Assembly (NCBI GenBank): GCA_029933125.1
Contig: JAOZOU010000002.1
Location: 172,281-236,280 of the forward strand
From: a bacterium
GTDB lineage: Bacteria; Arandabacterota; Arandabacteria; Arandabacterales; Arandabacteraceae
Reading direction: 5' to 3'
DNA: 64,000 nucleotides
Positions 8,522 to 18,193 of the stretch are shown one piece after another; position 1 is the first letter of the stretch; the number at the start of each line of letters is the position of its first letter. The notes beneath the pieces were generated by a model. It did no database searches. It was not told the DNA's origin and saw nothing but the letters and a program-made list of their open reading frames with translations. The position numbers were made by a program, and so were the translations under genes.

Positions 8522-11500
8522 TTACACCTCAAGGTGAACTGGCAGAAGAGGATGGGTGAAGAAGATAATCGCTTCCTTTGGGGCTTTGCCCGTGGCTCGC
8601 CTTAATGCTTCGCTGTAGATCGCCAACTGAGGTTCATATCTCCTGGCAGCTTCATCAGCCTTGCCTCCAGGAATCTTTTCGGTCTTAAAGTCGAGAATCG
8701 AAAAGCCGTCATCTTCGCAAAAGATGACATCGATTTTGCCTTCGTAGATGACACCTTTATCATGGTAGGCAAAGGGGACCTCTTTGAAATAGTCACGTGA
8801 TCTTATATGTTTGATGACATCGGAGGAAAGTACCAGGTTTACAACTCTTGTCGCTTCGCTGATTAGTTCATTGCTTGCTTGATAGTCGCCGAGGAGAGCA
8901 CTTGCCTCGCTCACTTCAACCTTACCAACTTCCCAGTCTGCGAGTTCAAGCAGGCGATGGACAATGTTGCCAAAGAGAAGACTCGTGCCATCACCGGTTG
9001 TCACCTCTTCTACAACCTCATGTTTAAGTACCTCAGTTGCTGTGATTATTGGTGTGCCCTTTGCAAGCGAGGTAAGGAGTTTCTCGTTGCGCTTAAGCCA
9101 TCTCTTTTTCAAAGCCTCAATTCTGGCAAGATCCTTCTTATTCGCCTTCTCCCTAATTTTGACTCTAAATGCAGGTTGAAATCTCCTTGATGTATCGAGA
9201 GTCTCACTTGGATAGATCATTATACCTTTAGCCCAGGTGAATTTCCCAATCTCTGAAGCAGATTCAGGTATGAAAGGAGCCAGATAACTTAGCATCGATC
9301 CCTTGCGGAGAAGGCCGGTCTTAGTTACTTCAGCCTGGCTCACCCAATAGCATGGAACAACGAGATAGTCCCTTGCACGCGTAAATGCTACATAGAGGAG
9401 GCGCTTTTCTTCGGCCTCCGAACGTTTCCTCTCAAAATCCGATAGCTCCGACCAGTTGGCTGTGTGAAGGAGTGACCTGGTCTTACCCATTCTTATAGCC
9501 AGATCAGACTTCATCCTGTCAACTATAAAGGTTTCTCGAGCATACCTCGGCGAGGCAAGATCACAAAGAATGACCATTGGGAACTCAAGCCCTTTGGCTT
9601 TGTGAATGGTGAGTATTCTGACAAAATTATCCGATCCCTCAACCGTTGGTGCCTCACCCTCCTCGGCCTCGATGCGCTGCATCTGACTCAGGTACTTTAC
9701 GATTCCTGTGAATGTCTGGATGCCTCTTTCGTAAAGAGCGTGACCGATTTCACCTATCTTCTTGAGATTCGCGAGACGTTGCTCGCCGCCTGGCTTGAGG
9801 AGATAGGTAAGGTGTGCTCCCGTTGCCTCAAAGAGATGGTCAAGCAGGTTATCAAGGCTGATATCATTCCTCTGCTTGCGGAGCTCCCGTAGAAGAGCAA
9901 ATGGCCCCTCCAGGGGTGTGCCTGAAGCATCAGCTAGATAGTTGAGCGGCTTACCGAAAAGCAGAAGATCTTCATCACTGAGTCCAAAAAAGGGTGATCT
10001 CAGAGCTCTAATCAGTGCTACCGTATCGTAGGGATTTTCAATTGCCTTGAGGGTTGCGATGAGATCTTCCACTTCCTGTCTGAGATAGAAATGCTTTCCA
10101 CCGACGATGCGATAATCGATTTCGTAAAGCCTCAAAGCATCTTCTATCGCTCTAAGAGGCGTGTGTGTTCTAAGGAGTATGGCAATATCCTTATAGGCAA
10201 GATGGCGGAAACGCCCCTCATGTTTGTCCCAGATGATGAATTCTTCCTCATCGATTGCCTTGCGGATAAAAGCCGCTATGAACATCGATTCAGCAATGCG
10301 ACGCTCTGCTGTTGTTGGAAATCGAACGAGTTGCTTTGGAGGGTAGATAAGAATAACCCCCGGCGAGGGGTGGCACGTCTCAGGCGGGCGCCCTGGCAGA
10401 AGCGGAACATAATCAGGTTGATATGCGCCATCGTCAGGCTGGCATATGAGCTTTTGAAATATGCTATTGACGAAATCTATGATTGCTCGACCAGACCTGA
10501 AACTTGTGGATATAGACAGGTGGTTGGAGGAAGGTAATACAGATTTTGCACTGGTATACATTTCTATATCCGCACGCCGGAAGCGATAGATGCTTTGCTT
10601 GGGGTCACCAACGAGGAAAAGTTTGCCAGGGGCAATTGCGGTATCGCTCAGAGATCTCACTGACTTCCCATCTTGAGAACTCAGGTAGAAGACGATCTCT
10701 GCTTGAAGTGGATCTGTATCCTGGAACTCGTCGACAAGAAGGTATTTGTAATGAGACTCGAAGTACTGCCTCACCTCAGGGGAGTCCCTGAGCATGTTAC
10801 GTGTCAAAAGAAGGAGATCATGAAAATCAAGAACCCCCCGCTGAGATTTCAAGCTTTGATAGCGATCAAGAAACTCTTTCAGGTTCTCTGCGAGGCGTGA
10901 AATCGCATTATGAGCAATTGTTCTTCTCAAGGTCTCATGGATCTCGCTGAGCTCTATGAGCTTCGCATAGTGACTTGGCGCGATTTGGTTTGCTTTGCGC
11001 TTCGAAGGTACAGGGATGTAGAGGTCTCGAAAGATATAGGCCAGCACCTCAAGCATCCCCTGCAGTCTCTCAATTGCACCGAGTTCGCTCCTTAACACCA
11101 CATCCATCTCGGGGTTGCCAAGCGTGCTTGTCGCAAGCTCCCTGAGCTTGCGCTTGAATTGCGTCAGGGTTTGCTCTATGGGGATTGTCTGGGGCAGAAG
11201 ATCAAGTAAGTCACGATTGGCTGCAAGAGCAAAAGCAAGACTTTTTATCGAATCAAGACTTATCCCGAGCAGCAGGGCATACCTGATAGATTCGTCATTT
11301 TCTTCCATACGCTCAGTGAGGAATTCCTCCCAGGCTTCTTCGGCCATGAGTGAGGCCTCGAGCTCATCAGCTATCTCAAATCCGGGGTCAACTCTCGCTT
11401 CGACAGCTCGCTGGCGCAAAAGCTTTGAACAGAAAGCATGTATGGTACTTACCTGCATATGTTCTAAATGTTGGAGACAATATCTTAGGCTCCTGACATC

Positions 11501-11755
11501 TCTATCCCCTGAGCTTTCCAAGCGCCTCGCTAGCTCTTGCTCAAGTCGCGTCTTGAGTTCCGCAGCCGCTCTCTCGGTGAAAGTGATTGCGACGATATCC
11601 TCAGGACGAGCTCCTTTCCGGATTACAAGATTGAGGATGCGATCGATAAGGAGTGTGGTTTTGCCTGTCCCAGCGGACGCCTCAACTATATGAGAGTGAT
11701 CTAGCTCATTTTGAGCCCGCTCGCGAGCCTTAGTGTCTTTCCTACGTATCTTCAT
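8522..11755 (-). CDS. addA: AddA-like helicase-nuclease subunit of the AddAB recombination enzyme
   Basis: A 1,077-residue UvrD/Rep-family superfamily 1 helicase with a C-terminal RecB-type nuclease. Walker A is at about residues 26-34 ('ASAGTGKTT'), motif II is 'LLVDEFQDTDPLQ' near 340, and motif VI is 'LLYVAFTRARDYLVV'. The nuclease carries 'GKIDVIF' and 'ILDFKTEK' close to the C-terminus. AddAB processes double-strand breaks for RecA loading, with AddA as the motor that moves 3' to 5'. The ATG overlaps the addB stop by four bases (ATGA), so the pair is translationally coupled. RecB would be an alternative name, but the AddB-like partner points to AddA. Confidence 0.88.
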   Translation of the reverse strand: MKIRRKDTKARERAQNELDHSHIVEASAGTGKTTLLIDRILNLVIRKGARPEDIVAITFTERAAAELKTRLEQELARRLESSGDRDVRSLRYCLQHLEHMQVSTIHAFCSKLLRQRAVEARVDPGFEIADELEASLMAEEAWEEFLTERMEENDESIRYALLLGISLDSIKSLAFALAANRDLLDLLPQTIPIEQTLTQFKRKLRELATSTLGNPEMDVVLRSELGAIERLQGMLEVLAYIFRDLYIPVPSKRKANQIAPSHYAKLIELSEIHETLRRTIAHNAISRLAENLKEFLDRYQSLKSQRGVLDFHDLLLLTRNMLRDSPEVRQYFESHYKYLLVDEFQDTDPLQAEIVFYLSSQDGKSVRSLSDTAIAPGKLFLVGDPKQSIYRFRRADIEMYTSAKSVLPSSNHLSISTSFRSGRAIIDFVNSIFQKLICQPDDGAYQPDYVPLLPGRPPETCHPSPGVILIYPPKQLVRFPTTAERRIAESMFIAAFIRKAIDEEEFIIWDKHEGRFRHLAYKDIAILLRTHTPLRAIEDALRLYEIDYRIVGGKHFYLRQEVEDLIATLKAIENPYDTVALIRALRSPFFGLSDEDLLLFGKPLNYLADASGTPLEGPFALLRELRKQRNDISLDNLLDHLFEATGAHLTYLLKPGGEQRLANLKKIGEIGHALYERGIQTFTGIVKYLSQMQRIEAEEGEAPTVEGSDNFVRILTIHKAKGLEFPMVILCDLASPRYARETFIVDRMKSDLAIRMGKTRSLLHTANWSELSDFERKRSEAEEKRLLYVAFTRARDYLVVPCYWVSQAEVTKTGLLRKGSMLSYLAPFIPESASEIGKFTWAKGIMIYPSETLDTSRRFQPAFRVKIREKANKKDLARIEALKKRWLKRNEKLLTSLAKGTPIITATEVLKHEVVEEVTTGDGTSLLFGNIVHRLLELADWEVGKVEVSEASALLGDYQASNELISEATRVVNLVLSSDVIKHIRSRDYFKEVPFAYHDKGVIYEGKIDVIFCEDDGFSILDFKTEKIPGGKADEAARRYEPQLAIYSEALRRATGKAPKEAIIFFTHPLLPVHLEV

Positions 11756-14700
11756 TTTTCATCTCGCATCTGCAAGAACGGAAGAATTCGCCTATCACCT
11801 TGCTTACGTTCAAAGATGTACTGCTGAGAGCTGCCGCAGATCTCCCTGAAATCACAATAGCTGCACGAGTATCTATCCGGAACGGCAAAGAAATAGCCAT
11901 TCTCGATGCCGTTAACTATAGTACCTATTAGGGTCTCGAAATCCTTCCAACGCTCCCCGAGGATCTGTGTATGGAAGCGTATTTCACGCTTTCTCGGCTC
12001 CTCCATGAGAAAAAAGTAGGCGGCATAGGTAATTTCCACAGGTCGAGCTAGGCTTTCAAAGAATGCTCTGGCGGCGAGGATGTACATGGGCAGCTGAAGG
12101 TTGCGCCCGCCATTGAAATCGTCATGCTCAACTCTTGCCTTACCTGTTTTATAGTCAACGACGCGTGCCTGAGTTCCGTCTTTGCTTAGATCGATGCGGT
12201 CTATCCTTCCACAGAGGTGAATCTTACGTTTCCCCATCTCAAGGTAAACATCCCGAGGCATAGCGCCTTCATAGCTCTTATCATACCCCCACATGAGCTC
12301 GAAATATGCCGGAAGGTAGGCTTCGTCTTTGAGGGTATCCTCGAAGAAGGTTTCGAGGTGTTCCATTATTCTTGATTTTTCCGACTCCCAGATCATGGTA
12401 TAGGGAAACACATTTATGGTTGCGTATTCCTCAAACTTACGCTTTGCAATTCTTTTGAGAAGATTCCAGTCGGATTGCTTCAATCTCAAAGGTCTTCCTC
12501 TTTTCTCAACGAGATCACTGAAGAATTCATAAAGGATCGAGTGGACGAGTTCCCCCCTCAGAGCAGGATCCAGTGTCGTAAGATCAGCAGGTTCAGGAGC
12601 TGGTTCCACGCTCAAGATGTAGCTCAGGAAGTACTTGAAGGGGCATCTTGCATAAGTCTCGAATGCTGTAGGCGAGATGGCTCTGGCTTCAATAGAATGG
12701 TCTCGAGCAAGCCTCTGGCGTGCATCTTCTGAGGTGAGCATACCATCGAATTGGGTGAACTCAGGTTTTCCCCAGCGTTTTGCTTCAGCCTCGATGATTC
12801 GCGTCAGGTCCTTTTCGGTGCTTAGAAAATCGACGATACTAGTGATTTTTCTCCTATTTAAACCCTCAGCTGCAATAGCGACTTCAAACTCACGCCGAGT
12901 CAAGGCTCTAGTTGGATCCTCAGGAGCAATACGTGAAAGTGGGATATATCTTAGGATAGTTGAAGTGGCAAGTCTCTCAGGGATAGGTTCCTTACCTTCA
13001 AGTGTACCGATGACGGCATAGAGGAAAGGAGATGGCAAATGCTCGCGCATCGAATAGGGTTCGAGGCGTGGGTAAGAGAGGACGAGGCATTTGCTGGCAC
13101 AAGAGGTTGCGATTTTGAAAAGCAACCTTTCTTCGTCGTACCGACGCAAGGTCTTCAAGGTGAGAGGCTTCTGAGGTGTACCGCCAAGTAGTTTGTTTAT
13201 CTCCACTCGCTCATTCTCAGTGAGTATGGGATCTTCACTTGGCTTCGCTGGAAAGTAGCCATCAATTAAACCGGGGACTACAACTACATCAAAATTGAGG
13301 CCGCGTGCAGCCATTACACTGACTATCGCCGGTCCATTGCGCTGGAATCTCCCCGATGGTACGGAGGCATTCTCAAGCACGCTTTGAACTGCATGCATGA
13401 ATTCGGAAGTCGTTGGATGGCCAACACCATCAAGATAGCTGAGCCCTTCGATCTCGTCTCTTACCTCTTCTAACATAGGATCACCAGCTTTTGGGCTTTC
13501 CCATTGGGCAATATTGGCAAGCAGGTTATTCATGGCTTTGGCTTTGGAACCCCAGGTAGGACTGGTTTCGATTTCATTGAGATGTTGTGAGATGTGTTTG
13601 AAGAAAGCCGTGAGACTTCTCAGGGCTTCCTTTTCATTATCTGTCTTTGACCTCACCGAACTATGAGTCGGCTGACTCAAGGCCTTCTCATATGCCTTAA
13701 GACGTTCTAGCCATTGTTGCCTTCCCTTTATGATACCGGCTCTTATTGTGATTGCATCCCAAAGATCGACACCATCATGGGCCATGTAAGGCTGGATTAG
13801 GTTGGCAAGCTCAATGACCTTTTCCCTTGAATAATTTGTCTCATAAATTTCACCAAGCATCTGGGCACACTTTCCAGCCGGAGCTCCTGCGAGTGTCGCA
13901 GCTCCGGGGATATAGGCCTGAATTCCTACCTTGCCAAGTATTTGCCCGAAGAGCTCACTGTAAGGCTGGGGCTTTCTAAGCAAGATGCCTGTCCTGCTGA
14001 GATCAATATCCCTTTCGAGGCAGATTTGTAGAAGGGCTCTTACTGCTTCCTGAGCTTCTGCTTGCTCTCCAGGTGCAGAGATTATCACAACGTTGTGTTC
14101 ACTTCCGCCATATGCCTTGTGTGCATTGAAGAGATTGGTATTTAGATGAGTGAGTGCATCTGTGCCGTCATATGTTGGCGTAAGTGAAATCTCCCCGAAG
14201 CCAAGCTCACCCAACCACTTCTTTGTTGGGAGTGCATAGGCATAGGAGACGCCTTCTTCAAAAGGGAAAAAGATAGTAGCCGCCTTTGATTGCGCTGCTG
14301 CCTCGATTAGAGATTGCTGGAGAGCATTGAAATCATAGAAGCCATAGATGAGCAGTCTTGGAGAGGAGGTGAGGGGTTTCCACGAGGCAATACGTTTCGT
14401 AGCAGTAAGCAATGCGTCATGCATATCATACCAGCCTGATTGGCTCTTGATAATCTCATAGCTTCCCCAGATTCTTGCTAAGTCACGTATCTTGCGCCTG
14501 ACGGTTCCCGCGAAATTCTTGCTAAGCTGCTTTAGTTTCTCTGGGGTCAAGGAGGCGTCCTTTAGGTCATCTACTGTATCGAGAATACTGTGAACCAATC
14601 CTGGGAAGTGGCTTACAGGCGCGAAGTAAAACCTCGGCACCTTCTTCGAAAGATCTTCAACTACAGATTTCACGATGGCTTCATCAGCAAACGCTGGTAG

Positions 14701-14964
14701 ACGGAGCATTCGATTCCCATCTCTGCTATTCCTTGAGATTTCAAGGCTCACATCTTCGATTGTGAAAAAGCGTATGTTGAGATGGTCAATGCCTCTTTCC
14801 GGGAGAAGCCTTGAAAGATGGAGAGCAGCGAGGTGGGAGGGCACGAAGACTACTATTGGCTGGACAGAATCGATAGACTTCAGGTGCTTGATCTCTTTGA
14901 TGAAAGTCTGCTCAAGTGCTCGATAGCTTCCCGCGAAGACAATGTGTTTTTCGGAATCTATCAC
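11752..14964 (-). CDS. addB: AddB-like nuclease subunit of the AddAB recombination enzyme
   Basis: A 1,070-residue protein with an inactive helicase-like front and a C-terminal PD-(D/E)XK nuclease. No Walker A is seen: the start reads 'HIVFAGSYRALEQTF', unlike the GXXGXGK(S/T) of Bacillus AddB. The nuclease shows 'CGRIDRIDL', 'ARVVDYKTGK' and the 'LQLPMY' glutamine. The iron-sulfur staple is visible as 'YARCPFKYF' (about 770) and 'SCSYCDFREIC' near the end, giving four cysteines. The start is GTG at 14964, with no strong ribosome binding site. It is the first gene of the pair with addA. The family call is firm; absence of the ATP site is what I see. Confidence 0.85.
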   Translation of the reverse strand: MIDSEKHIVFAGSYRALEQTFIKEIKHLKSIDSVQPIVVFVPSHLAALHLSRLLPERGIDHLNIRFFTIEDVSLEISRNSRDGNRMLRLPAFADEAIVKSVVEDLSKKVPRFYFAPVSHFPGLVHSILDTVDDLKDASLTPEKLKQLSKNFAGTVRRKIRDLARIWGSYEIIKSQSGWYDMHDALLTATKRIASWKPLTSSPRLLIYGFYDFNALQQSLIEAAAQSKAATIFFPFEEGVSYAYALPTKKWLGELGFGEISLTPTYDGTDALTHLNTNLFNAHKAYGGSEHNVVIISAPGEQAEAQEAVRALLQICLERDIDLSRTGILLRKPQPYSELFGQILGKVGIQAYIPGAATLAGAPAGKCAQMLGEIYETNYSREKVIELANLIQPYMAHDGVDLWDAITIRAGIIKGRQQWLERLKAYEKALSQPTHSSVRSKTDNEKEALRSLTAFFKHISQHLNEIETSPTWGSKAKAMNNLLANIAQWESPKAGDPMLEEVRDEIEGLSYLDGVGHPTTSEFMHAVQSVLENASVPSGRFQRNGPAIVSVMAARGLNFDVVVVPGLIDGYFPAKPSEDPILTENERVEINKLLGGTPQKPLTLKTLRRYDEERLLFKIATSCASKCLVLSYPRLEPYSMREHLPSPFLYAVIGTLEGKEPIPERLATSTILRYIPLSRIAPEDPTRALTRREFEVAIAAEGLNRRKITSIVDFLSTEKDLTRIIEAEAKRWGKPEFTQFDGMLTSEDARQRLARDHSIEARAISPTAFETYARCPFKYFLSYILSVEPAPEPADLTTLDPALRGELVHSILYEFFSDLVEKRGRPLRLKQSDWNLLKRIAKRKFEEYATINVFPYTMIWESEKSRIMEHLETFFEDTLKDEAYLPAYFELMWGYDKSYEGAMPRDVYLEMGKRKIHLCGRIDRIDLSKDGTQARVVDYKTGKARVEHDDFNGGRNLQLPMYILAARAFFESLARPVEITYAAYFFLMEEPRKREIRFHTQILGERWKDFETLIGTIVNGIENGYFFAVPDRYSCSYCDFREICGSSQQYIFERKQGDRRILPFLQMRDEK

Positions 14965-15067
14965 TATGCTGCTCGCTTTTGATGTAAAACGCCCTTTCCG
15001 CTATACGATTTTAGCCTTAAGGTTGCGCAATCCGCAAGTATTATGGCTTTTGATGGGGCATCCAGGA

Positions 15068-15559
15068 TTAGGCCTTTGGTTTGAGAATGAGGAGTTTTGC
15101 GTTTATTGCAACGATGACTGTGCTGAGCGACATGAGGATGGCTCCAATGGCAGGGCTCAAAAGAATCCCAGCCTTATAGAACACACCAGCAGCAAGCGGA
15201 ATTGCAACGGCATTGTAACCTGTTGCCCAGGCAAGATTCTGAACCATCTTGGCATAACTCTTTCTGGCAGGACCTACGATTGAGACTGCGTCGAGACGAT
15301 TACCCCTCACAAGAACGGTGTCAGCTGTTTCGACAGCTACTTAAGTACCGATTCCTATAGCAATCCCTACATCCGTATGTTCGAGCGCGAAGGCAAAGTC
15401 TGATTGAAGTGCTGCCGGCCAGATGGCAAGTGTCAATCCACTGCTAGCAATGGCAATTATTGTCAGCCAGAGATCTGCTCTATTAGCAAGATCCTGTGTC
15501 GGCGATCTTGACTGCTGAGCTTCACGCACAGGCTCGATTACTTGGGCCAGGGAAGTCCC
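15068..15559 (-). pseudogene. Relic of a copper/heavy-metal P1B-type ATPase
   Basis: One minus-strand frame holds two recognisable pieces of a CopA/CopB-like metal-pumping ATPase. The upstream piece covers the membrane part ('VREAQQSRSPTQDLANRADL', then 'SDFAFALE') and jumps directly to 'DVGIAIGIGT' of the P-domain hinge. The CPX motif, DKTGT and ATP domain, several hundred residues, are deleted. An in-frame TAA (15341-15343) then sits where an Asp is expected. The frame continues 'VAVETADTVLVRGN', the last helices 'QNLAWATGYNAVAIPLAAG' and 'LLSPAIGAILMSLSTVIVAI', and the normal end. It cannot make a working pump. The 5' limit is approximate. Confidence 0.85.
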
Positions 15560-15644
15560 AGGCGAATATAGGGATCACCAGGAAGCCCTATACTTTTATG
15601 ATACTTGCTAAATCTTGCCTTTGCATCTTAAAGGAGGTAAGCGT

Positions 15645-15767
15645 TTGCCAGGTTTGCGCAGCGTGGTCAGAGTCGAGGCCGAAGGCAGTGAGCCGGTGGA
15701 CGCTGGCAACCAGACAGGTGGGCATCCCGGTGTCTGGAAACAACGGCGGCTTTTCAGATGGAGTTAG
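15645..15767 (+). CDS. Possible 40-residue small protein within an RNA-like structure
   Basis: A strong AAGGAGG at 15631-15637 stands seven bases before a TTG that opens a 40-codon frame ('MPGLRSVVRVEAEGSEPVD' at the start, 'WKQRRLFRWS' at the end). The product would be hydrophilic and basic at its C-terminus. I do not recognise it. The same bases contain paired segments: CAGCGT (15659-15664) with ACGCTG (15700-15705), and CCAGACA (15710-15716) with TGTCTGG (15731-15737). The stretch may therefore be a structured RNA or a leader ORF. Codon evidence is too slight to decide. Confidence 0.3.
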   Translation: MPGLRSVVRVEAEGSEPVDAGNQTGGHPGVWKQRRLFRWS

Positions 15768-15814
15768 CTGTGTCAGGTTTAAGCCAACCGCGAAGGGGGA
15801 TTAAGTATTGATGG

Positions 15815-15842
15815 TTGAAACTCTGAATTTCAGTTGTATAAT
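15815..15842 (+). promoter_or_regulatory. Sigma-70-type promoter of the zinc-ribbon gene
   Basis: TTGAAA (15815-15820), 16 bases, then a perfect TATAAT (15837-15842), about 80 bases ahead of the ATG at 15923. Confidence 0.75.
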
Positions 15843-15922
15843 CGGTATATGCGATGGGCATTTAGAAAACCTTGTATTGAATTTGCTCATGCAGGGTTAG
15901 CCATTGCCTGGCGAGGAGACGT

Positions 15923-16819
15923 ATGAAAGTTAGGTGTCCTCGATGCGGCTTTCTTGATGAAGGCAATTTCTGTAGCAACTGTGGGGCGCGCCTACCATCA
16001 ACAGGTGCTGATTCCAAGACGAAGCCAGTCTCACCAGCTTCCTGGCTTGAGAAGTGTCCAGTTTGTAAGACTGGAAAGCTCTTGCTTGTTGAAAAACGTG
16101 GCTTGCTTGGGATAGGCAAACATCAAGATGTTGAATGTAATCTCTGCGGGGCTGTCTTTGTTCCCAAAGGGAAAGGTTACAAACTTTCGAAGGTGAATGA
16201 CACATCAAGTGCTACTTGGAAGGCTTATGGCAATAAGGTGCTCAAGGAGCATGAATGGGCAAACATTGCCAATGGTGGCTTGAGCGATGAGGAGCAGAAA
16301 TCTGCCGACATGGAAATGTGGCTGAGCGAGTTGCGGGAAGGAAGAGTGAGGATAACAGTCGGAGGCGATGCCCCGATACTTCCTAAGAGGGACGAGGACA
16401 TCCATATTGCTCTTGACGGTGTTTCACTTCAGGAAGCGCGAGCTGTGAGGACGGGGAGCTATGGCGGACCAAGTGTTCGCCTTTCTAAGGGGCTTTACTT
16501 TCGTGTAGGAGGATTCAGCGCCCAATCGCATGATGAGATCAAGGTAATTGACGAAGGCACATTCGTTGTGACCAATAAACGTCTTATCTTTGTTGGCAAG
16601 AAGCGAACCTACAGTGTCAATTTGCGCAAGATAATATCAGTTGAGCCCTTCGAGGATGCCGTTGGTATAAGCAGGGAAGGAAGGCAGAAAGTTCAATACT
16701 TCACTGGGCTTGACAGGGCAAAGCTAACGATCACAATCGATGGCAGAAAACATGTGGAAAAGCTCTCAGGCCTTATCATCATGTATCTAATTGAAGGGCT
16801 CGTCAAACAGCTGGGTTAA
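15923..16819 (+). CDS. Double zinc-ribbon protein with a PH/GRAM-like C-terminal domain
   Basis: A 298-residue protein. A first zinc ribbon uses 'CPRCG' and 'CSNCG' (residues 4-21), and a second 'CPVCKTGKL' and 'CNLCGAVF' (about 49-80). After a polar linker, the last ~110 residues ('LYFRVGGFSAQS', 'GTFVVTNKRLIFVGKKRTYS', 'LRKIISVEPFEDAVGI') look like the beta-rich bacterial PH-like domain often joined to zinc ribbons. No membrane helix is present. The specific role is unknown; such proteins may bind other proteins or lipids. The gene stands alone between its promoter and the convergent TldE gene. The start is the ATG that leads straight into the first ribbon. Confidence 0.75.
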   Translation: MKVRCPRCGFLDEGNFCSNCGARLPSTGADSKTKPVSPASWLEKCPVCKTGKLLLVEKRGLLGIGKHQDVECNLCGAVFVPKGKGYKLSKVNDTSSATWKAYGNKVLKEHEWANIANGGLSDEEQKSADMEMWLSELREGRVRITVGGDAPILPKRDEDIHIALDGVSLQEARAVRTGSYGGPSVRLSKGLYFRVGGFSAQSHDEIKVIDEGTFVVTNKRLIFVGKKRTYSVNLRKIISVEPFEDAVGISREGRQKVQYFTGLDRAKLTITIDGRKHVEKLSGLIIMYLIEGLVKQLG

Positions 16820-16840
16820 GGTAACGAGCTCGTGTTTCCC

Positions 16841-18193
16841 CTAAAACTCAGTTTTACCGCTGAAGTTGAAGTCCTTGATCTTGAGTGCCGGAACCACATT
16901 CGCACCATACCAGTTTGACAGGTGCAAGTGAGCTTCCTTCGAGATCATCTCGACATTTGAGAAAGCATCAAGCATGCTATGGGTGAAGCGCAGATTCTTG
17001 ACCGGATACTTGACTTTGCCATTTTCGACATAGAAGGTTCCATCCCGTGTCATGCCGGTAAAAAGAGCCCGTCGGGTATCGAGAAGTCCATTTATGTAGT
17101 GGAAACGGGTAACCACAAGTCCCCTGTCTAGAGATTCGATCATCTCTTCGATTGTGTGTTCGCCTGGCCCAAAGAAGATATTTATGGGAAGGGCAGAGAT
17201 CTCTTCACCTGGTGGAAGAGCGTGGCCTGTGGATTGTTTTCCTTCCTTTCGGGCTGTAATCGTGTTGTAAACGACATTCTTTGCTACGCCATTCTCAATG
17301 AGAGAGATTCGTTGTCTGGGTACACCCTCGAAATCGAAGGGCATGGGGATACCTTTCGTATCAAGGCCATCATCCCAGATCGAGATATTTTCTCCCATTA
17401 TGCGCTCGCCAAGTCTGCCACTCATGAAGCTACGACCTTCCTGGAAGGATTCGGCACCGAAGCCAATGTAGGAAAGCCAGTTCATGATCTCGTCAACAGC
17501 CTCAGGTGATATAACGACATCATACCTGCCTTCTTCGATCTCTCTTGGGTTCTGGCTGTCAGCGCATATCTTGGTCGCCTTCTCACCTATCTTGCGGGCA
17601 TCGAAGTCGGCTATGTTGAGGCTGGAAAAGTCAGCATAGCCAGAGCTTGTTGGGGACATAACGACTGTATTCATGTAGGCTGATGTAGACCTGTGGTATT
17701 GACTTGTTCCCAGGGAATTGGCATAGGCTATCTCATCAGCAGTTGTTGAGTGAGAGCCAGCTGCCAGGAAGCCCAGCTTTTCTGCTTCAGCTATGACCAT
17801 CTTCACATTCTCGGCACGGCGAACAGGTGTGCAGTTTGCAGTCTCCTCATAGAAGGCTTCCACCTTAGGTGCTCGTGGCGAGTTCGCAAAGGATTCGAAA
17901 TTTGGGTTTGGAACCTGGGAATCAGCTATCTGGGCAGCACGCCTAGCAAGTTGCCTTAAGGATTCGGTATCGGTGAGATTGGATCTTGCAACACCAATCT
18001 TCTTTCCCTTGGCAACCCTCAGAAGGATAACTGTATCCCTTTCAAAGACGTTCTGATGAATTGTCGAGTTGGCAAATCGTGTAAGCCCACTCGCCCTACC
18101 AAGAAGGACTGCTTCAGCCTGTTCAACCTCAACCATTGTCAGGAGCTTCTTAAGAATCTCTAATGCTTTTGCTTCACCTATCATCTTATACAC
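16841..18193 (-). CDS. TldE/PmbA-family protein, first TldD/TldE pair
   Basis: A 450-residue member of the PmbA/TldE family, the non-metal partner of TldD. TldD/TldE heterodimers are metalloproteases that cleave unfolded peptides, known from microcin B17 maturation and CcdA degradation. No HExxxH occurs, as expected for TldE. Typical segments are 'GLTRFANSTIHQNV' near the N-terminus, 'VVISPEAVDEIMNWLS' and the C-terminal 'GLLDTRRALFTGMTRDGTFY'. The start overlaps the end of the upstream tldD-like gene by eight bases, so they form one operon. Which member is catalytic follows from the family, not from this sequence alone. Confidence 0.88.
   Translation of the reverse strand: MYKMIGEAKALEILKKLLTMVEVEQAEAVLLGRASGLTRFANSTIHQNVFERDTVILLRVAKGKKIGVARSNLTDTESLRQLARRAAQIADSQVPNPNFESFANSPRAPKVEAFYEETANCTPVRRAENVKMVIAEAEKLGFLAAGSHSTTADEIAYANSLGTSQYHRSTSAYMNTVVMSPTSSGYADFSSLNIADFDARKIGEKATKICADSQNPREIEEGRYDVVISPEAVDEIMNWLSYIGFGAESFQEGRSFMSGRLGERIMGENISIWDDGLDTKGIPMPFDFEGVPRQRISLIENGVAKNVVYNTITARKEGKQSTGHALPPGEEISALPINIFFGPGEHTIEEMIESLDRGLVVTRFHYINGLLDTRRALFTGMTRDGTFYVENGKVKYPVKNLRFTHSMLDAFSNVEMISKEAHLHLSNWYGANVVPALKIKDFNFSGKTEF

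Noticed and set aside
15645-15767. Known riboswitch or SRP/tmRNA-type RNA
   Set aside because: I compared it mentally with cobalamin, cyclic di-GMP, SAM, glycine and SRP consensus motifs; none matched well enough, so it is left as an unassigned structure.
15496-15804. 102-codon plus-strand frame across the ATPase relic
   Set aside because: It runs antisense to recognisable ATPase sequence and shows no family pattern; the 40-codon frame with a strong ribosome site is the better candidate.
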